Shown: in pieces, positions 14,689-21,257 of the stretch
How positions within the stretch are numbered: the stretch's first letter is position 1
How the letters are laid out: each line of letters begins with the position of its first letter
Source: JAWODU01 sp046483125
GTDB taxonomy: Bacteria; Verrucomicrobiota; Kiritimatiellia; UBA8416; JAWODU01
Direction: 5' to 3'
DNA length: 21,257 nt
Assembly: GCA_046483125.1 (NCBI GenBank)
Contig: JAWODU010000053.1
Location: 1-21,257 of the forward strand
Notes under the pieces: generated by a model
Told to the model about the DNA's origin: nothing
Seen by the model: the letters and a program-made list of their open reading frames with translations, nothing else
Databases searched by the model: none
Program-made: the position numbers and the translations under genes

Positions 14689-15875
14689 GTGCGGTGAGTC
14701 AGCGTGGCGGTTTCGATCGAACTGAGGAACTCGCGTGCCCCGTCCGTCATTTCTTTCGGCTTGACACGATTCATGCATTCAAGACTTTGGCATGTACCGG
14801 TTTTGCACGGCATGCATTTGAGTTCTTTCCTGAGCACGATGTGGTTCGGCCCGACAGGCCACCACCTCCGGGCGAGCGTCGGCCCCATTGTGGACACGGT
14901 GGGAACACCAAGCGCCGCGGCGATGTGCAGTGGTCCGGAGTTGTTGCAAAGCAGAAGGTCGCACATGCTGAGGCAGGCCATGAATGACCTGAAATCCATC
15001 GGCGGCATCACCACAGGCGATCCGCGCATGGCCTTCTGAATCTTTGCGACGTCATCTGAGTCGCCGGGGCCCTGGAAGATCAGGATATGAACGCCGGGAG
15101 ATTCGATCAGTGCATCGGCCACAGCGGCGAAGCGGTCCGGGAACCAGCGCTGACTGGCATAGTGGCCGCCGGGATGGAGCGCGACTATCGTGTCTTTGGG
15201 TTTGAGCCCATGCTTCTCGATGAGCGCCTGGGCGGCGGTCTTTTCATCGTCGGTGAGGTAAATGCGCGGCAGTGTGCCTCTGGCGGAGCATCCAAGGCGT
15301 TGCAGAAGGTCTTCGTGGTGTTCAGTAAGGTGTTTGTTTTCCCGGGCGGCGGGACAGGGGAGACTGTGAAGTGTTTCTTTGCCCGCCACGGCAAACCCGA
15401 TACTGTATTTGGGGCTGAGCCGCCTGCTGAGGAGGGCCGACGCCGGGTTCACGTCGAGGGAGGGATCGATCACCAGGTCTGGTTTTTGCCCCCTGAGAGT
15501 CCTGAGCATTTCGCGTCGGGATTTGCGGTCGTCCGGGAGAGCCAGAATTCGATCTATACAGGGGTTATTCTCGATGACTGCCGCGCCGTATCCGGCGCAG
15601 AGTACCTGCAGTGTACAGTCGGGGAACGCGTTCTTCACGGCCTGGAACATCGGCGTTGTAAGAACCATGTCGCCTATGCGGTCAAGACGGACGAAGAGAA
15701 CAGATTCCAGCTCTTCGGGCTTGAAGGGGGCGGGTGGTGTGAGTTTGCGCGGCAGGGTAACTGCTCGCAGGAACATTGTCTGGAGCCCGGTGCACCATTG
15801 CCTTCCACAGTGCCTCAGTGTCGAAAAACGGCGGCGTACCCGTGCGCCAGGTTTTGCGATGCGATCATTCGTCAT
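14685..15875 (-). CDS. Glycosyltransferase, GT9 (heptosyltransferase) family
   Basis: A 396-residue GT-B protein of the ADP-heptose:LPS heptosyltransferase family. Hallmarks are VLFVRLDRIGDMVLTTPMFQAVK (donor-half start, normally near the N-terminus), VIDPSLDVNPASALLSR, IVALHPGGHYASQRWFPDRFAAVA, and CDLLLCNNSGPLHIAAALGVPTVSTMGPT. The last normally reads NDTGPMH and here is NNSGPLH. The C-terminal four-cysteine segment KCMPCKTGTCQSLECMNRV is typical. About 60 basic residues precede the first motif, a possible membrane-binding extension. ATG 15873-15875 overlaps the stop of the upstream polymerase gene by eleven bases. It may act on a core sugar or within the polysaccharide repeat, and the name does not prove that the donor is heptose. 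Confidence 0.92.
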   Translation of the reverse strand: MTNDRIAKPGARVRRRFSTLRHCGRQWCTGLQTMFLRAVTLPRKLTPPAPFKPEELESVLFVRLDRIGDMVLTTPMFQAVKNAFPDCTLQVLCAGYGAAVIENNPCIDRILALPDDRKSRREMLRTLRGQKPDLVIDPSLDVNPASALLSRRLSPKYSIGFAVAGKETLHSLPCPAARENKHLTEHHEDLLQRLGCSARGTLPRIYLTDDEKTAAQALIEKHGLKPKDTIVALHPGGHYASQRWFPDRFAAVADALIESPGVHILIFQGPGDSDDVAKIQKAMRGSPVVMPPMDFRSFMACLSMCDLLLCNNSGPLHIAAALGVPTVSTMGPTLARRWWPVGPNHIVLRKELKCMPCKTGTCQSLECMNRVKPKEMTDGAREFLSSIETATLTHRT

Positions 15876-17277
15876 TTGTTTCAGAAGCCGGAGTTTCCGT
15901 GGGCGCTTCTTTCTCCAGTTGCGGTATGAGCAGTATGAGGGCGGCAAGAAGCCAGAACGGTTCCGCTATGCGTATGATCATAAAGGTATTTGCCGAGCTT
16001 GCATGCGCCATCATTGCTATAATGCCGCAGAAGAAGCCGTTGGCGGCTCCTTTCAGGTAACGGTCCGGGGTGATCAGAGCTGTTTTCTTTACGGCGGTCA
16101 GAAGACGCCAGAGCATAAACAGAAAAGCGGCCAGGCCGGCTATTCCGGTTTCAACGAGCAGGCGGGGGTACTGGCCGTCAATGAAGTAGGTGCCGGTGAC
16201 TCCATAGCCGAAAAGGGGGCGCGATATCCAATCCTGCACTGCCTCTTCATACGAAAGCAATCGTGCCGAGGACGATGCGTCGAAGTCAACGCCGGCGATT
16301 TCAACATGATATTGTCTTTCCGGTTCAAAGGTGCCGGCTACTCTTTCCTGAACCTGTTCGGGTAATACGGGAAGACCGAGAAGCGTAATGCATACCAGGG
16401 TGACTGCGGTTGAAATGATAATGACCCGGTGACGGCTGACAAAGGCGAAAGCGACGAAGCCCGCGATCAGCGCAAGGTATGAAGCCCGGGACAATGTAAA
16501 CAGTAGCGGGGGCAGAGCGAAAATCAAAAGACCTGTCAGCGGAACCCGAACTTTTGCTCGTGTATCCTCCAGTGCTATTCCCCCCGCAACACACATCATG
16601 AGAACAATGTATCCGCCGAACGTATTGGGTTCGGTGTCAAACGGCGCGTTCACTCTCTGGCCGGTTCCTATCTGGGTATAGCCGTAGATCATTGCCAGAA
16701 AGAAGACGATGAGCATTGCCAGAATCATATGCACGACAACTTCTTTCCTGCGTACGTGAGCCAGTATCATGAAGAAGAGAAGAAAGTATTCGAAATATTT
16801 CAGGTTGTGGAAAAGGCCGGCTGAAAAACTGTCAACGGAACCGCGAAACAGCCCCAGCAGTGTGGCCGTTACGGAAATACCCATATAGATCCATATGGGT
16901 GCGTTAACCGGTGTCTTTACAATGCCGAAACGTCGTCCTCCATAGGCCGATCGCAATATCCAGCCGAGGACAACGGCAAACATGATGATATCTTCAAGGC
17001 GCAATACAACCCCGCTTCCTCCCTCCCCGGTTGTCCTGCCGGTTTCCAGTCCCGAAAATACTTCCGGGCTGAAGAGCATCGCGAAGATCACCAGGTACAG
17101 CCCCTCGGTGCCGCGGGTGAATGAAACGGCTGTGGCGAGAAAGAATACCACTACTGCGGCAATTACGGTGATATCGGTCCCGGTGCCGAGCATGGCAAGC
17201 AGGAATGCGGCGGCTACGGCCGTGAGCCCGACCAGGAGTTGAGTAAGAGTGTTCTTTCCAACGGCGGAAACAGCCAT
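15865..17277 (-). CDS. Wzy-like O-antigen/polysaccharide polymerase or ligase
   Basis: A 470-residue membrane protein with about ten to twelve hydrophobic segments and a large periplasmic loop, the architecture of the O-antigen ligase/polymerase (Wzy_C) family. Motifs seen are LFTLSRASYLALIAGF (residues 259-274), containing the conserved SR of the family. SSSARLLSYEEAVQDWISRPLFGYGVTG (335-362) is the diagnostic loop with R-x3-Y and the PLFGYG motif. Polymerases of this kind join lipid-linked repeat units in the periplasm. WaaL-type ligases look alike in sequence, so either activity is possible, but its place directly after the Wzc-like gene favours polymerisation. The ATG at 17275-17277 is nine bases from the upstream stop, with only a weak Shine-Dalgarno. 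The extreme C-terminus is acidic. Confidence 0.87.
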   Translation of the reverse strand: MAVSAVGKNTLTQLLVGLTAVAAAFLLAMLGTGTDITVIAAVVVFFLATAVSFTRGTEGLYLVIFAMLFSPEVFSGLETGRTTGEGGSGVVLRLEDIIMFAVVLGWILRSAYGGRRFGIVKTPVNAPIWIYMGISVTATLLGLFRGSVDSFSAGLFHNLKYFEYFLLFFMILAHVRRKEVVVHMILAMLIVFFLAMIYGYTQIGTGQRVNAPFDTEPNTFGGYIVLMMCVAGGIALEDTRAKVRVPLTGLLIFALPPLLFTLSRASYLALIAGFVAFAFVSRHRVIIISTAVTLVCITLLGLPVLPEQVQERVAGTFEPERQYHVEIAGVDFDASSSARLLSYEEAVQDWISRPLFGYGVTGTYFIDGQYPRLLVETGIAGLAAFLFMLWRLLTAVKKTALITPDRYLKGAANGFFCGIIAMMAHASSANTFMIIRIAEPFWLLAALILLIPQLEKEAPTETPASETNDE

Positions 17278-17286
17278 GGGTGAAGC

Positions 17287-19242
17287 CTATTTTTCCGGTC
17301 TGCCGTAGTAGCCGCGGTAATGGAAATAATCGGGGCTTACGCTCCATGAAGCTCTCAGGTCGTTGAGTACCATGCCGCAGACGGCAGTGCCCGTTTTATT
17401 GAGGAGCGAAATCGCCCTGATCATTGAGTCCCGCTGTGAGGAACCGGCCTGGTATACCAGCACGGCGCGCTTTACGGTGGATGCCATGATTATGCTGTCC
17501 GGCACGGGAAGGATAGGGGTTCCGTCTATGAGCACAATGTCGAACTCCTTTTCCCATTCGGCGACGTTGGCCGCGAAAGAGGGAAGCGACAGCCACTCGG
17601 CGGGCTGGGTGGTTCTTCCTCCGGAGGTAATAAAGAAGAGATTCTGAGCTCCGGGCATCGTCGCCAGGTTGTCTTCCCGGCGTTCGCCCAGTGCCAGGTC
17701 CCTGTGATCCCGGAGGGCCTCGCGCCAGGATATTTCCTCGGTAAGTATTTCAGAAAGCCCCCCTTCGCGCTTGAGTCCGAATGTCCTGTAAAGACTGGGG
17801 CGGCGCATGTTGGCCCCGACCAGAAGCGTGCGCTTGCCGCTCTGGGCGAAAGCGCAGGCGAGGTTCGCGCTTGTGGTGCTTTTACCCTCAGCCGGACCGG
17901 GACTCGTCATTAAAATGGCGCCGACTCGGGCGTTTTCGGCGCCCAGGTGCAGGTTTGTACGTACGGCTCTGTAACCCTCCGTAGCGGGGGACCTCGGAGA
18001 GAAGGGCACAACCAGCGTGGTCAAAGGCGAGCGCTTTTTCTGTTTTCCGGTTTTCCGCTCCATTGCGGACCGGATACTTCGCCCGACGAGGGCCATTGAG
18101 GTCACGGTTTCCGAGTATTTTATCCGGTGCCACAAACCTTCGGGCCTGATTGGCACATCCTGGTCGTGCGGGGAAAAATGCGGGACCACACCCAGTATGG
18201 GAAGGTGAAAGGTGTCTTCAATGTCCACGAGAGTGCGTATGGACGTGTCAAGATTCTCCGCGACAAAAGCCAGAACCACGCCCAGCATGAGCCCGAGCAG
18301 AAGCCCGACGCTTACGAGGTACCATTCAGACGTACCGATTTTCTCGCCTTCGGCAGGCGGTTCTATAACACCGACGCGTTCGCTCTTTTTTACCATGGCA
18401 AGGCGGGCTTCTTCACGTTTCTGCGTTAGAAGAGCCGCCAGGTCTTCGAGTATTTTTCTCCTCTGCCGGTAATCCCTCAGCGCCGACCGGGAACGGGTGC
18501 TTCCGGTCACGGCGTCGTCAAGCTGAGACTGAATGGATTTTATCGTATTCCTGAGCGATACTATCTCGGGGTATTCTTCGGTATAGTTGCCCTTTTCACG
18601 GAGCCGCCCCAGAGCTATTCTGGCGTCGATAAGTTTTTCGGTAAGGATGTTTACTTCCTCGGATTCCGCGGATGTAATCTGCCCTTCTTCAATGTATTCG
18701 CGGAACTCGCGGTCGAGATCGGCCAGGTTGTCCGTTGTCTCTTCCAGGGAGTCCTGGATATAGGCGTATTGTTCACGGGCGTTGGCGGTAACTTTGCTGT
18801 CGTGAATCGTTATGAAGGCTTCCACCACCGCCTTACATCTGTCGCGGGAGAGGGTCTTTTTCGAAGCAGTGGCTTCGATGTCTATCATGTTTGTGCGTTC
18901 GATTCTTTCGGCGGTTACCGCGCCAGTCAGGTCCCTGTGTTCAGTGGGGGTCCCTTGCGCAGTCAGATCCCCGGCGGCCCGCGTGAGGACATTGTGACCG
19001 GTGATCTCGTATACGTAGTTCTCGATCGGATCGGCGGAACTGACGAGAATTTCCTCAAACAGATCGGGAAAGGATTGGAGACGCTGAATTTCGATACGGG
19101 CATGACTCTTGTATGTGTCCGGTTTTCTTTTTGTCAGATAAAGGGCGGCGAGAAATACGAGAAGAATCGAGAGGAGGACGGTCCATTTACGCTTCAGAAC
19201 TATGCGTAAATAGTCGCTGAACACCATTTCCTGCCGGGCCAT
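17287..19242 (-). CDS. Wzc-like polysaccharide co-polymerase and tyrosine autokinase
   Basis: A 651-residue fusion of a Wzz-type chain-length domain and a bacterial tyrosine-kinase domain, acting at the inner membrane with the Wza-like channel. TM1 is about residues 19-37 and TM2 about 307-328. A long, charged coiled-coil-like periplasmic region lies between (about 155-290), followed by IEPPAEGEK before TM2. The kinase has Walker A SPGPAEGKSTT (Lys454, Ser455, Thr456) and Walker B FDIVLIDG (Asp573). Walker A' reads LLVGANMRRPSLY (473-485): Gly476 and Asn478 replace the usual aspartates. The C-terminus carries a short tyrosine cluster, Tyr639, Tyr642, Tyr645 and Tyr646, the likely autophosphorylation sites. 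ATG 19240-19242 has AGGAAGG overlapping the upstream stop codon, so translation is coupled. It is the central regulator of chain length and export. Confidence 0.93.
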   Translation of the reverse strand: MARQEMVFSDYLRIVLKRKWTVLLSILLVFLAALYLTKRKPDTYKSHARIEIQRLQSFPDLFEEILVSSADPIENYVYEITGHNVLTRAAGDLTAQGTPTEHRDLTGAVTAERIERTNMIDIEATASKKTLSRDRCKAVVEAFITIHDSKVTANAREQYAYIQDSLEETTDNLADLDREFREYIEEGQITSAESEEVNILTEKLIDARIALGRLREKGNYTEEYPEIVSLRNTIKSIQSQLDDAVTGSTRSRSALRDYRQRRKILEDLAALLTQKREEARLAMVKKSERVGVIEPPAEGEKIGTSEWYLVSVGLLLGLMLGVVLAFVAENLDTSIRTLVDIEDTFHLPILGVVPHFSPHDQDVPIRPEGLWHRIKYSETVTSMALVGRSIRSAMERKTGKQKKRSPLTTLVVPFSPRSPATEGYRAVRTNLHLGAENARVGAILMTSPGPAEGKSTTSANLACAFAQSGKRTLLVGANMRRPSLYRTFGLKREGGLSEILTEEISWREALRDHRDLALGERREDNLATMPGAQNLFFITSGGRTTQPAEWLSLPSFAANVAEWEKEFDIVLIDGTPILPVPDSIIMASTVKRAVLVYQAGSSQRDSMIRAISLLNKTGTAVCGMVLNDLRASWSVSPDYFHYRGYYGRPEK

Positions 19243-19255
19243 AGTCTGCGCCTTC

Positions 19256-20041
19256 CTAGTTCCGGACAGCCGAACTGCCTGCTACCCATACGGCGTCCCG
19301 CACGGCCGATATCGGAAGCAGGGCCTTGCTGATTGCGTCGTAAGTCTTCCACATCGCGATGGGCGGCACGTAAAGGGCGTCGTTGGGCTGAAGAACATAA
19401 TTGGTTCTCAGGTCTTTGCCTTTGAGAATGTCGGCGATGTTGATTCTGTGTACGTCCGGTTCCCTTACGTCTCCCCGCACGAGATATATTTTTTTTGTAT
19501 CGGCGAACCGGCGCAGGTCCCCCGCATGGGCTATTATCTCCCTCACCGTAACGCCGGGTTCGTACCGGTACAGTCCCGGTTTTGAAACCCATCCCATGAC
19601 GGTAACGTGCCTGACCGAAAGCACGGATTGCCGCCAGTTGGGTGGGAGTTTCTGTTCGTGTTCCACCACGACAGTCGGCTCCTTCAGGATGCGGGAAAAG
19701 AAGCGGGTAAGTTCTTCTTCCAGTTGACTGTTGCTTTTACCGGCCGCTTCACATACTCCGAAGTGCGGAATGAACACTTCGCCGGATTGGGGAACATCGC
19801 GTTCAAAAGGGAAACCGTCAAACTGGTTTCTTCCGTCCTTGAGCCAGATTTCCACGGTCAGCTTGTCCTTGGGCCTGATCGTACTGTCACCCGCGCCGGC
19901 TTTGGCTTCCTTGATGATCTTTTCGCCCTGACGCCGGAGCATTGCCGCTTCGGTATCAATGTCACGTTCAGGGGTGACGGCACAGCCTGAAAACAGCGGC
20001 AGAAGAAGCGGAATCAAAACTGAAAGGAGGACGTGTTTCAT
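19256..20041 (-). CDS. Wza-like polysaccharide export lipoprotein (OPX family)
   Basis: A 261-residue outer-membrane polysaccharide export protein. The N-terminal signal peptide ends in the lipobox LFSGC, with the lipidated cysteine at residue 20. The Poly_export domain covers about residues 53-127 (IRPKDKLTVEIWLKD, then a GEVFIPHFGVCEAAGKSNSQLEEEL segment and ILKEPTVVVEHE). One SLBB domain follows at about 143-225 (VTVMGWVSKPGLYRYEPGVTVREIIAHAGD, ending LQPNDALYVPP). Residues 231-255 could form the amphipathic helix that spans the outer membrane. It is shorter than classical Wza, with one clear SLBB repeat, as in many environmental OPX proteins. Start ATG 20039-20041 overlaps the upstream HD-GYP stop as TGATG. 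It pairs with the Wzc-like gene, whose start follows its stop by 13 bases. Confidence 0.93.
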   Translation of the reverse strand: MKHVLLSVLIPLLLPLFSGCAVTPERDIDTEAAMLRRQGEKIIKEAKAGAGDSTIRPKDKLTVEIWLKDGRNQFDGFPFERDVPQSGEVFIPHFGVCEAAGKSNSQLEEELTRFFSRILKEPTVVVEHEQKLPPNWRQSVLSVRHVTVMGWVSKPGLYRYEPGVTVREIIAHAGDLRRFADTKKIYLVRGDVREPDVHRINIADILKGKDLRTNYVLQPNDALYVPPIAMWKTYDAISKALLPISAVRDAVWVAGSSAVRN

Positions 20042-21207
20042 CAGCTTGCGGCTTCCTTCCGGGTTACGGCGTGTGTTATTGACAGAGGGCTTGTGCGCAG
20101 ATCTATGACTCCCGGCGTCTGCGGATGATTGCCGGCGCTGTCGATGACAACCTGTACAACCGGAGTCAGGGGAAAACCGGGATTCTGTTTGATTACCATG
20201 GCTATGGCCCGATTGGTGAGTTCTACCATGATGCCGTCGGGATAAAATCCGCGCAGGGAAATGAGGGTTTTAACCAGGCCGGGATCGAAGGCTTTCTGAA
20301 ATACCCCGAGAGCATTACTGACGTAGTTGTCGTCCGGCTGTCGGTTCGAGAGCGCCTGCCACATCAGGCGTTCGAATTGCTCGGCTATCGCGACAACTTG
20401 ACTGCTCAGAGCGAACGCGTTTCCGGAAATACCGCCCGGAAAGCCGGCTCCGTCAATGCTTTCGTGGTGTTGGCTCACCATCCGAACCACCGCGTCGGGC
20501 ACTCCGGAGTTCGCCAGCAGGTCCGCCGCTTTGTTTACATGCTCCTTGAAAGCCGGATCGCCTTCATTCAATGTCGCGAAATCCATGCCGAGCAGAAGAA
20601 ATCCGATATCATGCACAAGAGAGGCCGCGCCGATATCCTGCGGGGAGCTATCGTTGTTTTTGACGTCCCGGGCAAGGTCCATGGCTATGACGGCAGAGTT
20701 GATGCTGTGAGCGGTAAGACGCCCTTCACCGTCCGGATAGCGGTGTACTTCGCGGGCGAAATTGGAATCAAGAGCGCTCAGCGTGGAAAGGGTGCCCGTT
20801 ATGGACCGAAGTTCCGGCCAGAGATCATACTCCTGATGCGAGGTCCCGGAGAGGCTGTGGAATATCCGGCTGAGTTGATCTCTTGCCTCCTGAAGCGTGT
20901 GATGCTTATTCTGCGGAATAGGAATCTCCATCTGGCGCGCTGCGTCATATATGGCCTTTGGCGATTCATCGTAAACACCGGAATCTTCAGACTTCCTGAC
21001 TGCGGCATCACGGGCCTGTTCCGGCATGGCCTCCGGTCCCGGGTGCAGAGAGGCGGTCTGTTCAGGAGGCACTGAAGAAGGCGTTTTCCCGGGCGAAGCT
21101 TCGAAGTGTTCGCCTGGGCCGTCGGAAGATTTTCCCCTGTCCGTATTCCGCGAGGGACGGCGGTCCAGCGCCTGCCTGCCGCTCTGCATTAAATCGCTGA
21201 GTTTCAT
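20041..21207 (-). CDS. HD-GYP-type protein with long disordered N-terminus
   Basis: A 388-residue protein. The first roughly 85 residues are Pro/Ser/Glu-rich and look disordered, with no transmembrane segment, receiver or PAS domain. The middle to C-terminal part is an HD-GYP phosphohydrolase domain that hydrolyses c-di-GMP: LTAHSINSAVIAMDLAR (first metal His), LVHDIGFLLLG (HD motif, about residues 199-200), FKEHVNKAADLL, QHHESIDGAGFPGGISG (GFP replaces GYP, about 255-257), and SSQVVAIAEQFERL. All metal ligands expected before the GFP motif appear present. The start is ATG 21205-21207 because AGGAA sits about seven bases upstream. An ATG at 21213 would leave no spacing. The stop overlaps the Wza-like start (TGATG). 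Activity on c-di-GMP is inferred. Confidence 0.87.
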   Translation of the reverse strand: MKLSDLMQSGRQALDRRPSRNTDRGKSSDGPGEHFEASPGKTPSSVPPEQTASLHPGPEAMPEQARDAAVRKSEDSGVYDESPKAIYDAARQMEIPIPQNKHHTLQEARDQLSRIFHSLSGTSHQEYDLWPELRSITGTLSTLSALDSNFAREVHRYPDGEGRLTAHSINSAVIAMDLARDVKNNDSSPQDIGAASLVHDIGFLLLGMDFATLNEGDPAFKEHVNKAADLLANSGVPDAVVRMVSQHHESIDGAGFPGGISGNAFALSSQVVAIAEQFERLMWQALSNRQPDDNYVSNALGVFQKAFDPGLVKTLISLRGFYPDGIMVELTNRAIAMVIKQNPGFPLTPVVQVVIDSAGNHPQTPGVIDLRTSPLSITHAVTRKEAAS

Positions 21208-21257
21208 CGACATTTCCTGCTGTTTATCCGCGCGATTACTTCCGCTCGGCGGCCGCG

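Noticed and set aside
15087..16365. Long open frames on the plus strand (280 and 328 codons) opposite the GT9 and polymerase genes
   Set aside because: They are antisense to genes with clear family motifs, show no recognisable domain, and their composition (Arg/Gly/Cys-rich) is what high-GC shadows give.
20125..21075. A 316-codon plus-strand open frame opposite the HD-GYP gene
   Set aside because: It is a shadow frame. The minus strand has all HD-GYP motifs and a coupled junction, and the plus-strand product has no recognisable features.

Overview
The window is a 21.3-kb bacterial segment with moderately high GC (estimated by eye, not computed). Lipoprotein-type outer-membrane export (Wza/OPX family), a heptosyltransferase-family protein and a Wzx/Wzy/Wzc set point to a Gram-negative (diderm) organism. 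The intergenic micro-repeats (ACAGGAT, CACGGAT and CGGAGGA types) resemble spacer repeats I associate with environmental PVC-group and candidate-phylum genomes, but I cannot fix the phylum from this window alone.

Layout. (1) 1-2710, plus strand: unrelated housekeeping genes, namely the end of an MscS-type mechanosensitive channel, an L-isoaspartyl protein methyltransferase with an apparent signal/anchor sequence, acylphosphatase and the biotin transporter BioY. (2) 2718-3512, minus: a TSUP/TauE-like permease, tail-to-tail with bioY. (3) 3637-4277, plus: a FitA/FitB (VapBC-type) toxin-antitoxin pair. (4) 4310-9282, plus: a glycosyltransferase, a Wzx-like flippase, a CgeB-like glycosyltransferase and another GT4 enzyme, the last three with overlapping ends. 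(5) 9286-10029, minus: a lone SAM methyltransferase. (6) 10165-13862, plus: GT4, a second SAM methyltransferase, a sulfotransferase split by a frameshift, and a second sulfotransferase. (7) 13825-21207, minus: a tightly packed operon read from the right end: HD-GYP protein, Wza-like export lipoprotein, Wzc-like tyrosine autokinase, Wzy-like polymerase, GT9 and GT2.

Together, regions 4-7 look like a Wzx/Wzy-dependent surface or exopolysaccharide locus. Sugars would be added by six glycosyltransferases, flipped by the MOP-family protein, polymerised by the Wzy-like protein, and exported through the Wzc/Wza envelope complex. Methyl and sulfate groups could be added by the two methyltransferases and two sulfotransferases. 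The HD-GYP gene is translationally coupled to the export gene, which suggests a c-di-GMP link. No initiating phosphoglycosyltransferase and no nucleotide-sugar or PAPS-making genes are visible, so the locus is either incomplete here or depends on genes elsewhere.

The most unusual points are the split sulfotransferase, the non-standard Walker A' of the autokinase, the HD-GYP/Wza coupling, the exported Pcm, and the repeat-filled spacers around the acylphosphatase gene. No RNA genes, CRISPR array, insertion sequence or clear rho-independent terminator was recognised. No gene-free stretch exceeds 300 bases.
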